NCBI RefSeq assembly: GCF_000445445.1 | Contig: NZ_ASXP01000005.1 | Span: 500,008 to 564,007, forward strand | Length of the DNA: 64,000 bases | DNA from: Sporomusa ovata DSM 2662 | GTDB lineage: Bacteria > Bacillota > Negativicutes > Sporomusales > Sporomusaceae | Direction: 5' to 3' | In this document: positions 27,901-36,019 of the stretch, piece by piece | How the letters are laid out: each line of letters begins with the position of its first letter | Numbering within the stretch: the stretch's first letter is position 1 | Program-made: the position numbers and the translations under genes | The notes under the pieces: model-generated | Told to the model about the DNA's origin: nothing | The model's database searches: none | The model's input: the letters and a program-made list of their open reading frames with translations, nothing else

Positions 27901-29946
27901 CAGTATAGTGGTGCCGCCAGGCCATTCCAAGGTTTGCGCTCGTTCATGGTCGGTAAGCACATAACGAATTACCGCTTTTTTATGAATACAATCGCGGCGG
28001 ACAGATGGCTGCTCTATGCTGACCGGTACGTAACACGCCCCAATTGCCAATATGCCAAACACCGCGGCTATTTGTCCTATTCCTCGCGGCAAGGTGACAG
28101 CGACAGGGTCCCCCTCCTGTACACCTGCGTTCTTGAGGAATGCTGCCACCCGCAAGGCGTATTGGGATAACTCGCCATAGGAAAAATACCTATTGGAACT
28201 ACTGTCTATGAGTGCGTTTTCTTGCGGATTCACGGCGGCAAAATCGAAAAATGAGGTATGCAAGCATTGGCTTGATTGCGGCATGGGTAATTTAACCTCT
28301 CTGTCCCGCCTTTGGCGTTGGGAAAGGGGGAGAACATCCGCCAAAGATTGCCAGTCGTTATTATCCGATACCAGCCAGTCAAGCATTTGGGTATATGCGG
28401 CAAACATTTGCTCAATCAAACCGTCGGGAAATAATTGGTCAACGGCATCCCACGCCAGTAAAAGGCCGTCATCCATTTCATATGTCTGAAAATCAAGCCA
28501 TACCTGAGGAGTTTGCGAGATCATATAAGAGAGTTTGCCCAAGGTTTCACGGCATTCGGCATTTATGAACGGAGTGCCTAAATTGCATGCAAAAACGACA
28601 GGGGCAAAATTCCGCTCTCCCTGGCGGGCTCGGGCCAAATCACGTTGAACTTGTACTCCGGAATAGGCCGCATGGGCCACATCTTTATAAAATTGCGTCT
28701 GAACACTTCGCACCCGGTCCAAAAATGATTGTCGGGAGCTGCAATCAACAGAAAGCAAAAGCAAGTTTGTAAAATCAGCGATAACATCTTCAAGGCCGGC
28801 TTCCCCGGTTTGACGATCAAACAGCGGCATATTAATGAGGAACCGCGAATTGGTGCTCCACCGGTCAAGAACTTCGGCATAAGCGGTTAAAAGCACCATT
28901 GCCGGCGTGACTTGATAAGCCGCGGACCGTTTTTGCAAAAGAGTCCAATCGTCCCTCTTGAGGAAATAATTTCTTCGCTTAAAAACAGGAGACGTTATGC
29001 TTTCCGGCTTTTCCTTTAACGGCAATCCAGGGGCCACAGGCAGTGTTGACAGACGTTGATGCCAATATTGGCCGGCTGTTTGTTGGTCTGAAATCCGGCG
29101 TTGCGCTTCTTGTTTTAAATATTCTGCGAAACTCCAGTTAACCGGTGCCGCAGGCTGGCAGCCGCGGGCATAAGCAGCGGCTAAATCCCGTAAAACGATA
29201 TGCAGGCTTTGCACGTCAGCTACCAGCAAATCAATATCAAAATGAATGCGCGTACGACCCCCGGGCAGCAAGCTGAGTTCCAAACCGGCAACTTCTCCCT
29301 GCTCCACGGCCAAACGACGATGCGATAACCGGTCACGAATATGCTCTAACTCCAGTACGAGTTTACCCTCCGGACAATGACGCAAGTCATGGGTTAACAC
29401 TGCTTTGCTAAAAGGAGCAGTCAGCACTTCTTGCTGTCCGTTATCTAAGAATCTTGCCCGAAGCATGGAATGATGCGTCAGCAATTGTCCCCAGGCTGTT
29501 TCTAGACACTCAGGCTCAACGTCTTCGCCGTCTATTTCCAAATAGGCATGGCACCCGATAGCGCCAAGCGGCTGATCATCGCGCCGTCCAATCCAGTATG
29601 CATATTGCACATCCGTAAGCGGAAAGGGCCCTTTTGCGTCCTCATCCCTTTCCAGCACTTTTACGCACTCTTTCACTGCCGAATCCGCAGTGTTGTTTTT
29701 TTGTAATAGAGACCACCAGTCGCTCAGCCTGGGAGCGGCAATTAGTTCAGCAAATGTAACTGTTGCTCCTCTTCGCCGCCACTTGTTTACCATCCTCATA
29801 ATCCGTAACGAATCCAAGCCGAGTTCGATCAAATTATGATCATCATCAAACTCTGTCGGCGTGGGCAGCATGGCCTTAATCTCCAGTTTCACTTCTTCAT
29901 AGCTCAATGGAGATATATTTTTGTTATTTGACTGATTTTTCATCAC
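21994..29946 (-). CDS. NRPS: ArCP-Cy-A-PCP-Cy-A(MT-like)-PCP
   Basis: 2650 residues, intact. An aryl carrier domain opens the protein (LGLDSLRIM, Ser about 46) and would carry salicylate. Cy1 from about 105 (FPLTDVQYAYWIGR; DLLVADVQS), A1 core near 705, PCP1 Ser near 1123 (LGGDSLLATRL), Cy2 from about 1189 (FPLTDIQHAYLIGR; DNLIFDGWS), A2 core near 1795, a methyltransferase-like insertion around 2317, PCP2 Ser near 2594. A1 reads D-L-Y-N-L-S-M-I-W and A2 D-L-Y-N-L-S-L-I-W, both cysteine-type. The inserted domain has EIGTRAGSATS where the active methyltransferase of the partner NRPS has EIGAGTGATTE, so it may be inactive or, like the methyltransferase-like domain of PchE, an epimerase. It is like PchE plus one extra Cys module. 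Confidence 0.93.
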   Translation of the reverse strand: MMKNQSNNKNISPLSYEEVKLEIKAMLPTPTEFDDDHNLIELGLDSLRIMRMVNKWRRRGATVTFAELIAAPRLSDWWSLLQKNNTADSAVKECVKVLERDEDAKGPFPLTDVQYAYWIGRRDDQPLGAIGCHAYLEIDGEDVEPECLETAWGQLLTHHSMLRARFLDNGQQEVLTAPFSKAVLTHDLRHCPEGKLVLELEHIRDRLSHRRLAVEQGEVAGLELSLLPGGRTRIHFDIDLLVADVQSLHIVLRDLAAAYARGCQPAAPVNWSFAEYLKQEAQRRISDQQTAGQYWHQRLSTLPVAPGLPLKEKPESITSPVFKRRNYFLKRDDWTLLQKRSAAYQVTPAMVLLTAYAEVLDRWSTNSRFLINMPLFDRQTGEAGLEDVIADFTNLLLLSVDCSSRQSFLDRVRSVQTQFYKDVAHAAYSGVQVQRDLARARQGERNFAPVVFACNLGTPFINAECRETLGKLSYMISQTPQVWLDFQTYEMDDGLLLAWDAVDQLFPDGLIEQMFAAYTQMLDWLVSDNNDWQSLADVLPLSQRQRRDREVKLPMPQSSQCLHTSFFDFAAVNPQENALIDSSSNRYFSYGELSQYALRVAAFLKNAGVQEGDPVAVTLPRGIGQIAAVFGILAIGACYVPVSIEQPSVRRDCIHKKAVIRYVLTDHERAQTLEWPGGTTILNITAAADTPPLTAPVTTSPERLAYIIFTSGSTGEPKGVEISHYGAWNTISDINRRYKVGPADRVLSVSSLDFDLSVYDIFGLLSVGGSLVLITDDTRRDATYWLEMLNKYQVNIWNSVPVLLDMLLVAAESERQKNLPLRLAMLSGDWIGLDLPSRLKSAAEHCQLVAMGGATEASIWSNFLDVTVPVPPQWTSIPYGRPLANQTYRVVDEKGRDCPDWVAGELWIGGAGVAQGYRGDPELTVERFINWNGFSWYRTGDLGRYWPDDNIEFLGRKDFQVKIRGHRIELGEIEAALKQHPGVRDAAVAAAGELQGNKYLVGYVVTKQEGESTHFAIESADPDKTNAFWAAFVEKLPVFLSQKLPEYMIPSVFISLSKLPLTANGKVDRQALPTLANVKQVKPEKVFSAPRTPTEVALTAIWRQILGIEQIDVTDSFFELGGDSLLATRLSAMVRTELEVELSLGKIFESPTIAKLAEHIQILKGEKTEKSDTIACLPQIVPAPDQWHLPFPLTDIQHAYLIGRSGVYTLGNVATHCYFEIEGIDLDLGRLNRAWQRLIDHHSMMRVVILADGKNQKILEQIPPYQIQILDLRGKGPEDVESGLKNIREEMSHQVLSADEWPLFDVRASLFGEKRVRLHISFDNLIFDGWSIFHLLCEWTHLYHEPDAQLSSLDLSFKDYVLALEQLKESDLYQRDREYWFIRLPDLPPAPELPLAQNPESISRQRFNRLAARLSCETWQALKKRSAEAGLTPSGVLLTAYAEIIGVWSKRPRFTINLTQYNRLPVHPQVNDIVGEFTSLTLLAVDNSRGKTFLERGRNLQQQLWRDLDHPYFGGVQVQRELAKRNGDHQGGAMPVVFSSALGVSRWSQNDPDKKWLGKLVYNITQTPQVWLDHQVVEQDGELLLNWDTVEGLFPEGLLDDMFAAYCHLLQRLANEETAWQETTPSLAAVPRLEKRIEANNTDAPVSADTLTSLFVKQAARQPEHPAVIASGRTLTYEELSCRAAAVGKLLWEKGARPNTLVAVVTEKGWEQVVAVLGVLKAGAAYLPIDPAHPEERRWQLLRDGNVKMVLTQSRLDERLGWPPDVERLLIDQITPGNKAVSPLDGAGKPEDLAYVIYTSGSTGFPKGVMIDHRGAVNTILDVNKRFSVRSEDRILAMSNLNFDLSVYDIFGILAAGATIIMPEADKTKDPSHWLALMRQEQVTVWNTVPALMQMLLEYAAGRNEVMPQSLRLVLLSGDWIPLELPDKIKAHFHDAQVIGLGGATEASIWSNLYPVQEIDPDWKSIPYGRPMVNQRYYVLNKFMRDCPVWVPGQLYIGGIGLAKGYWNDSTKTREKFIRHPHTGERLYCTGDLGRYLPDGNIEFLGREDFQVKIKGHRIELGEIETALKRHVGVKDAVVAVSGESREEKHLVGYVVLDHEKISDLFETEHSDPAVCTSRWQAIQSTCQVQARQIPDAVDIKAISVFMDYADHLSFKFICNTLYDMGIFAGEGEGYSIDELMRRFKIHPRYQTLILHWLNVLIEEGVLERNEAGIYLNRRSLHKELPDLLQAGKLNLFPNVSKEALALEAFFRCDNSLYIELLQGNIDPLELFLTEDSSLTPEALSQFNLSKEYYIDLSCKVFSIIVNSYPLAKELRVLEIGTRAGSATSSLVSLLPAGRGGYLYADESSFFTDRIRQKLGGRAPLEYGLFDMNKTPLQQGYEPHSFDVIIADNTLHRARNIETTLEYLKEILAPGGLLVFIESTRNRRLMLTTVGFFEDGFSHLEDDRKTNHLPLITAEKWCKILDEKGFSKVMVFPESGDSADVLGQHLIVAQAPETIRVFKPANLSAAMRRQLPDYMVPATYVLLDELPLSGNGKVDRKKLTEFGREKEYLPKRRHVAPCTDTQVKIANVWQEILGCENIGIHDGFFELGGDSLRAIQCINLLKERYQVDLSLPNLFQAPSIDLLAKIIEADVAATEELAESYDDGII

Positions 29947-29986
29947 AATGACTCCTTTCCCCGGTATTGTCCCATCTTTGCTTTCG

Positions 29987-32967
29987 CTATCCTATTGCAC
30001 GACTGGAAACAACCAACTGTCTGGAATAACTGCTTAACTTCTCACGCGTCTCTTCGAGTTCCCGTGAGGGTATGGACATTTCAACAATGCCTGCTCCGGT
30101 ATGGAGCCACGCACTCTTATCTTTCTGAAAAATAGTTCGCAAAACAAGGGCGGCATCCATTACTCCGTCGCTGTCAAAAGTCATTACACAACCACTGTAG
30201 AGATTTCTGGGATGGGCCTCCAATCTTCCTATAGCATCAATGGACTCTTTTTTAGGAATCCCTGAAGCCGTTATAGCAGGGAAAAGGGCATTAAATGCAT
30301 GCCATGAGTTGCAGTCGGGTTTAAGTTTTCCTTTTAATCTGGAAGCAATATGCTGAACAGTCCCTCTATTAGCAATTGACATAAAATCACTCACTGCAAT
30401 GCTTTCTGAATCACAAATGCTTTGCATCTCTTCAAACGCCAGTTTTACGGAAACCGCATGTTCTGCAATCTCTTTCGGGTCATTCAACAATTCGTCTTTA
30501 AGCCGGCTCTCTTCTTCTTCACTACCGCCGCGTGCACGTGTTCCCGCAAGCGGCTGGGTGCTTACCCAGCCTTGGCTGTCGACTTCGACAACTGTTTCCG
30601 GACTGAACCCGGCCGCATGCAAACCGCCGAAGCAAAGCAGAAATGATCGCGCCGGAGAATTGACCTTTCTTCCCGTAATATAGCTGGCAACCATATCAAG
30701 TTCCTGATCAAGCGGGATTTTTCTGGACAAAATTACTTTTTGATACTTGCGTCCCCGAATTTCTTGTACTGCCTCTGCCACTATTTTCATATATCCGTCA
30801 GCGTTATGCGTATTTACCCACGGCACTTCCAGTTTTCGTCCATCCACTCTTGCGGCAAGACTCTTTACACTGCTCCTGTTATGTCCCATCTGCAATATCG
30901 CCCTTACCAGTTTGCCAAGTTCTTTAAATCGTTCATTATCCAAGGCTCTTAAAAGGATTGAGTTTGGGGTAAATCGCACTTCAACTTCAGGAATAAAGAG
31001 TTTTAAAAGGCAATTATCTTCGGACAGAAGCGGCAGTTTGTGGTGGTAACGGGCCAGTCCGAAATTTGCAGTTCCATAAGCACGCCAGTTTTTGAGCCGA
31101 ACTGCTGAAAAGGCTCTGGCAATGGTTTCACTTAATAGCTCATTTTCCAACTGCAGCGATTCATTATCTGTTTTTAGTGTTGTATATTCAGAATCAACGG
31201 ATACCAAGGTATGAACTCCCATCCCCAACGACAATTCTTCTTTGTTTTCGTAAAGAAGATAGGTTTCACATATTCCTGACTCGATAATCTGTGCGGCCGT
31301 TAAATGGGCATCTCCTGCAAAATCAATTGCTTCTTCAAAATAGGATGTCGGATAATCTTCTGCTTTGCGGTCAGGTCCTGCCGCCATCGCTTTTAGTTTT
31401 GTTTTATCGACTTTGCCAACGCTGGTAAGGGGCCAACAATCTATGAGTTCGATTTGATCCGGCATTTTATAGCGCGCAACGCCCAAGTCATGTAAAAATT
31501 TATGAATGTCCGTAAGATTGATTTCTCTATTGTCGGTTATCAAATACGCGCAACTTCTCTCGCCAAGGTTGTCATCGGGAAGACCAATCAGGGCGGCATT
31601 TCTTATAGCCGGATGCGAGCAGAGGTAAGACTCTATTTCAGCCGGCATGATCTTTTCGCCTGCCCGGTTGATTTGCTCTTTTATACGCCCCCCGATTTGT
31701 ATATTTCCCTCCGGTGTGATTCTCGCCTTATCACCGGAACGGTAAAAGCCATCAGAAGTAAAATCCTTGCGATTCTGTTCGGGCGCTCTGTAGTAACCGC
31801 GTATTGTATAAGGACCTCTCACCAAAAGTTCTCCGTATTGTCCTTGCACAACATCGTTACCGTCTTCGTCAACAATTCTTATTTCATCACCCTCCGAAAT
31901 TGGCCATCCCTGACAACTGTGGATGATATGATCAGGGTCGTCAATGGCAGTGCAGCAAATGAGGCCTTCCGCCATACCGAAAACCTGCTGCAGCCTGCAT
32001 TGCATTTCCGGCATTATCCGTTTTGCAAGATTTTCATCCAGCATAGAACCACCTACCTGGAGAACTTCAAGGCTCGAGATGTCGTTAGAGTTATCCCATT
32101 CCAGAACCTCAAGCAACAGATTTACCATCGCAGGAACAAGAGCGGTTATTGTCACCCTCTCTTTCTCAATAAGCGGGAACGCTTCATCAGAGCTTGTGGT
32201 TTTGCACAAGACGACCTTGCCGCCGACCGACAGGGTCCCCAGAACTCCAGGCAGCAAAGGGGAAAATTATGGGCAATCGGCAGAACGGCAAGATAGGCGC
32301 TTTGCAGGTTCAGTTTGCAACGCTCGGCAGTTGCTTTGGCATTATATGCGTAATCGGTATGAGTCCTTGGAATCAATTTTGGTGTGTCGGTCGTTCCGCC
32401 GGATAAGAGCAAAAGAGCAGTGTCTCGGTACGAAGGTCCTTCCAGGTCTACCGGAGGCATACTGATATCGGCAAGGTTGATGGAATTTTCGCTTTTACCG
32501 TCTGTTATAATGAATTTAACCGCAGGATGCTTCTTCACCAGTTGATCCGCCATTTTTTTATAGTCAAAACCAAGGAAGGTAACAGGAATAATGTAGGCAA
32601 CCGGTTTTGCGAGAGTAAAGATTCCGTCAAGTTCGGTTTCCCGGTGGGCGGGCAGTGAAAGGACCGGTACAGCGCCAATGCGAAACAGGGCAAAGCAGGT
32701 AATAACGAACGAAATGCGGTTCGGGAGCTGCACAACCACATTATCGCCTTTCTTGATTCCCATAGTGAAAAAACCGGCTGCAAGTTCATCCACCTTGTGG
32801 TCAAGCTCTTTATAGGTGAGTCTGGTGTCATCTTCAACAAGCGCAATTCTGTTCTGATATTTTTCAGCCCATAATTTTAATTGCTGGCCAAGAGTTAATT
32901 TTTCCCAATAACCGAGTTGTTCGTATTTTATTGCAGCATTATCAAACCATTCCTTGTCTGCTTTCAT
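29987..32967 (-). CDS. Salicylate-AMP ligase fused to salicylate synthase, with one-base frameshift
   Basis: One gene for about 993 residues once a base is restored. The N-terminal half is a DhbE/PchD-type aryl-acid adenylase: LLLLSGGTTDTPKLIPRTHT, HNFPLCCPGVLG, FYRSGDKARI, GRIKEQINRAGEKI. The second Cys of FPLCC sits where EntE-type DHB ligases have Ser, a change associated with salicylate specificity. From about residue 550 the protein continues into an MbtI/Irp9-type salicylate synthase: PLAGTRARGG, NDPKEIAEH, GTVQHIASRL, FPAITASGIPK, NLYSGCV, TGAGIVEMSIPSRE. It would turn chorismate into salicylate and load it on the ArCP. The frame breaks at about 32250, where CC replaces CCC. ATG 32967 follows GGAGG and overlaps the preceding small gene. 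Confidence 0.88.
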
Positions 32968-33098
32968 TTTATGCCTCCTTCTCTAATCTTAAGGTTTAAT
33001 GTTCTTGCCGTATCGATATGTCTTCCCTTAAAAGGTCCCAACTTTTCTATCTGTTTGCCGGTAATGTAGAAAGTCTGGTTATTATAACAAAATCCCAT
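32964..33098 (-). CDS. Conserved-position small protein of unknown function (44 aa)
   Basis: ATG 33098 is preceded by GGAAGGAGAGC, an excellent ribosome site, and the frame runs 44 codons to TGA 32964-32966, which overlaps the ATG of the ligase-synthase gene (ATGA). The peptide begins MGFCYNNQTFYITGKQIEKL and continues GPFKGRHIDTARTLNLKIRE; it is basic, with one Cys and no membrane helix. It is not MbtH-like. The tight coupling suggests a real gene co-translated with the ligase; role unknown. Confidence 0.55.
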   Translation of the reverse strand: MGFCYNNQTFYITGKQIEKLGPFKGRHIDTARTLNLKIREGGIK

Positions 33099-33146
33099 TT
33101 CACAGCTCTCCTTCCATCTGGCTCACTTCCCTGGCATTCACTTGTT

Positions 33147-33710
33147 CTATATAATTCCTTCTGTAGCATGGTGTAGGAGGGATAGATCAGTCCTTCTGCC
33201 ACTCATTTTTACAATGCGCGGCGGCGAACCAACAACGGTGCAATCACAAGGCACATCCCGATTTACAATAACCGTATGTGCTCCTATTTTACTTCCGCTC
33301 CCTACGGTTACCGGTCCCAATATGGTAGCTCCATGCCCTATAAAAACATTATCCTTGATGGTAGGATGCCTTTTCCCTTTTTCCTTTCCCGTACCACCTA
33401 GTGTGACGTTATGGAACAACGTACAATTTCTGCCAATTTCCACTGTTTCACCAATTACCACGCCGCAACCATGGTCACAGAAAAAACCTGACTTGATTTT
33501 GGCGCCCGGATGAATTTCAATACCGGTAAAAAAGCGTGTCAGTTGAGAAAGAAACCGTGGTATAAATGGTATTGCCAGCCGATAAAGAGGATGTATCAGA
33601 TATCTGTGAAAAACCATGGCGTGAAAAGAAGGATAAAGTAAAAACTCCGCATTTCTACATGCAGGATCATTCCGGTAAATAGCTTTAATGTCTTCGATCA
33701 AAGCAAACAT
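33147..33710 (-). CDS. cysE: Serine O-acetyltransferase
   Basis: 187 residues from ATG 33710 (MFALIEDIKAIYRNDPACRN), preceded by GGTGGGA; a GTG at 33731 would add seven residues. It makes O-acetylserine, the precursor of cysteine. Left-handed beta-helix hexapeptide repeats are clear (GIEIHPGAKIKSGFFCDHG, GVVIGETVEIGRNC, FHNVTLGGTGKEKGKRHPTI), including the catalytic His region DHGCGVVIGE. It is a short form without the long N-terminal helical domain of enterobacterial CysE. Its place inside the siderophore operon suggests a dedicated cysteine supply for the three Cys-activating modules. Confidence 0.9.
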   Translation of the reverse strand: MFALIEDIKAIYRNDPACRNAEFLLYPSFHAMVFHRYLIHPLYRLAIPFIPRFLSQLTRFFTGIEIHPGAKIKSGFFCDHGCGVVIGETVEIGRNCTLFHNVTLGGTGKEKGKRHPTIKDNVFIGHGATILGPVTVGSGSKIGAHTVIVNRDVPCDCTVVGSPPRIVKMSGRRTDLSLLHHATEGII

Positions 33711-33738
33711 TTTGATCCCACCCTTTTGCACTGTATGC

Positions 33739-34548
33739 TCAATAGTTATGGTGTTTTACTGAATGTTGAGCATTCCAAACGGTATACAAGCTTCTCTCAC
33801 CATAATCGTTTCGCGATACTGCTCTAATTAATTCCGAGAGGTATTCTTCGCCCAAATTCTGTACAAAGAAGTGGTTGCCGTCAAATTCTTTAAGCGCAAA
33901 TGGTCCGTCCGTCACTTCGTTCCAATACTTCATGATGGCTGCATTAGCTTCGTAATCGCGTTTTCCCGCGTGCGCAATAATAGGAAGATTCAGTTTCTGT
34001 CCCCGGTAGCAGTAACTTTCGTGAAGTCTGTAATCGCTTCTGATTATGGGAAGTAAAAACTGGAGAATCTCTTTGTTTTCCATAATCTCTCTCGGTGTTC
34101 CGTTCAGCCTTTTCAGTTCCCCAATGAGAGCTTCGTCGTCCATATGACTTTTGAACATTGATGGATCGGGGTGATGGGGCGCATGACGTCCGGCGACAAT
34201 AAGCTTTTCAGGTTGAATCCCGTATTTGCACTTAAGTTGATATGCTGCTTCAAAGGCAATTATCGCTCCCATACTATGTCCGAAAAAGTAAAAGGGGCGG
34301 TTATTGATTGCAGTCATCAGTCCGGAAAGCAGTTCTTCAATTAAGCAGTCAAATTTTTCGAAACATGGTTCAGATATCCGCGTCCCTTTGCCCGGAAGCT
34401 CTACGGGTATGAACTCAACCGTAAGGCAGGATATAGTCCAATGTTTAAATGCCGCAGCACTTCCACCGGCATAGTGGAAGCAGAAAACTCTTGCCTTTTT
34501 GCTATCCCGGTTATAACCGAAGGGAAACCAGTTGTTTGTAATCTTCAT
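33739..34548 (-). CDS. Type II (editing) thioesterase, PchC/YbtT-like
   Basis: 269 residues from ATG 34548 (MKITNNWFPFGYNRD) with GAGGAG upstream. An alpha/beta hydrolase: oxyanion region FCFHYAGGSAAAFKHW, nucleophile elbow FGHSMGAIIAFEAA, and the catalytic His near the end in FDGNHFFVQN. Stand-alone type II thioesterases of NRPS clusters clear misacylated or stalled groups from carrier domains. First gene of the long minus-strand operon, about 85 bases downstream of the Fur box. Confidence 0.9.
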   Translation of the reverse strand: MKITNNWFPFGYNRDSKKARVFCFHYAGGSAAAFKHWTISCLTVEFIPVELPGKGTRISEPCFEKFDCLIEELLSGLMTAINNRPFYFFGHSMGAIIAFEAAYQLKCKYGIQPEKLIVAGRHAPHHPDPSMFKSHMDDEALIGELKRLNGTPREIMENKEILQFLLPIIRSDYRLHESYCYRGQKLNLPIIAHAGKRDYEANAAIMKYWNEVTDGPFALKEFDGNHFFVQNLGEEYLSELIRAVSRNDYGERSLYTVWNAQHSVKHHNY

Positions 34549-34632
34549 AATCAACTCCTCAATGCTTAGACGTTTTACTTCTCATCTCTTTCCGTTATCA
34601 ACTTGCATAATAAACCAAAAACTAGTACAATC

Positions 34633-34649
34633 GATAATGATAATCGTTC
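34633..34649. promoter_or_regulatory. Fur box at the siderophore biosynthesis promoter
   Basis: GATAATGATAATCGTTC matches the Fur 6-6-6 arrangement (GATAAT GATAAT CgTTc). It lies in the divergent region between the minus-strand biosynthetic operon (start 34548) and the plus-strand AraC gene (start 34757), so it could control both. Confidence 0.75.
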
Positions 34650-34756
34650 TTACTGTTTAAATTTTACAGGAGATACGATATGCAAGCAATAGGGACGACG
34701 TATATTCGTCTTGTCAAGGGCTATTTTCGTCTGACTACGGCATTGGTGGTGATTAA

Positions 34757-35725
34757 ATGAAAGATATAATAAAGGAAATGTATGAACCGTGCTTACTAAA
34801 AATGGGGTTTTATAGAATTAATGATAATAAACAATTTAATCAAGAAGGGACTTGCTATACTATTTCGCCGAAAAGAGGTAAAGGCAACTATTGGGTATAT
34901 GCCTGCGATAATTTGTTCGCTATTTCGATTCTTGATTTAGTATTTTATGAAGATTTGTTTTTAGAGTACCCGCAGTCTCAATATTTGAGCATCAGCTATT
35001 ATGACTCCGTTGCGGGAGAAGAACTAAATCCATATAAGTGTCTTTCGCATTCCTGCACCAAAGTTCATATCGGTTATAACAATTTATATCAAATCTCATG
35101 TCATAGAAATATTCCTATTTGTTGCACAAATATATCGATTATGCCCGAATATTACGAAGATTATCTCCATGCCAGATATCTGGGGGAATATGAAGATCTA
35201 CGAAACGCCTTCATCAGTATAGACGGATCAACAGATTTTCCCGAATTGGTATTTCTGTTAAAGCAAATAAAAAATTGCCGATCTACAGGCATATCGGCAA
35301 AGTTGTATTATGAAGGTAAAGTTGCGGAAGCCATTTCCCTCATCATCCAAAAGGCAAAAACACAGCTCGCTTACACAGTCAAAAAGATATCCCAACAGGA
35401 TTTAGACAGTTTGGAAGTCGTTATAGCATATATAGACGAGCACCTGGCCTTTAACATTCAGTTGGCTGTATTAGCTAGACTTGCCTGCATGGGGACAACA
35501 AAGCTGAAATACATTTTCAAAAAGATTTTTAAATCAACAATTTTCGAATACATATTAAAAAAACGTATGGATCACGCAGAGCATCTGCTGATGAGTACAG
35601 ACCTGAATATCAATCAGATTTCTCAAAATGTTGGCTACAAAAAGGCGAGCAGTTTTTCAGATGCTTTCCGGAAAAAAACCGGATTATTACCTAACGAATA
35701 CCGTAAAGCAGTCATGCCAAAATAA
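34757..35725 (+). CDS. AraC-family transcriptional regulator (siderophore locus, copy 1)
   Basis: 322 residues. The C-terminal 100 residues carry the two AraC helix-turn-helix motifs (LAVLARLACMGTTKLKYIFK; INQISQNVGYKKASSFSDAF, then RKKTGLLPNEYRK). The N-terminal 200 residues are a cysteine-rich putative ligand domain (YKCLSHSCTKVHIGYNN) that is not the cupin of classical AraC. PchR/YbtA-type regulators activate siderophore genes on binding the ferric siderophore; that role is inferred from position beside the Fur box. It is paralogous to the convergent gene at 36020-36997. Confidence 0.88.
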   Translation: MKDIIKEMYEPCLLKMGFYRINDNKQFNQEGTCYTISPKRGKGNYWVYACDNLFAISILDLVFYEDLFLEYPQSQYLSISYYDSVAGEELNPYKCLSHSCTKVHIGYNNLYQISCHRNIPICCTNISIMPEYYEDYLHARYLGEYEDLRNAFISIDGSTDFPELVFLLKQIKNCRSTGISAKLYYEGKVAEAISLIIQKAKTQLAYTVKKISQQDLDSLEVVIAYIDEHLAFNIQLAVLARLACMGTTKLKYIFKKIFKSTIFEYILKKRMDHAEHLLMSTDLNINQISQNVGYKKASSFSDAFRKKTGLLPNEYRKAVMPK

Positions 35726-35800
35726 ATTCTTTTATAACTTTGATAAACAGATATTATGTATTCAATCTTTTGTCTTGAACAGGATTCTCATTTCTGGATC

Positions 35801-35925
35801 GCATTGTTACCCAGTATGCCTCCAAGCGTATTGGCCCGGTCGGTGTTTGGTCAGTTTTAAATCACGGCGCCAGATTAACCCTTCCTCTGCCGCATAGCCG
35901 CCTTCAATGGCGGCAATATCCGTTG
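35801..35925 (-). pseudogene. Remnant of an RND efflux permease gene
   Basis: About 120 bases match the RND permease around 8340-8450 in the same orientation: AAATCACGGCGCCAGATTA and CCCTTCCTCTGCCG are shared nearly base for base, and the minus-strand reading gives AAEEGLIWRRDLK as in the pump (TAEEGLIWRRDLK). Flanks diverge. A diverged scrap of a second RND gene between the two AraC genes. Confidence 0.6.
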
Positions 35926-35962
35926 TTAGTTTCCGAAGCTTCGCCGATATATGATAAAATAC

Positions 35963-36000
35963 AAAAAAGGTTGCACTTTTTAAAAGTGTAACCTTTTTTT
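35963..36000. terminator. Bidirectional terminator between convergent AraC genes
   Basis: AAAAAAGGTTGCACTT pairs with AAGTGTAACCTTTTTTT over a short loop, giving a stem with A-runs and T-runs on both sides. It separates the plus-strand AraC gene from the minus-strand AraC gene that ends at 36020. Confidence 0.85.
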
Positions 36001-36019
36001 GTAATTGTGAAGGGTGATT

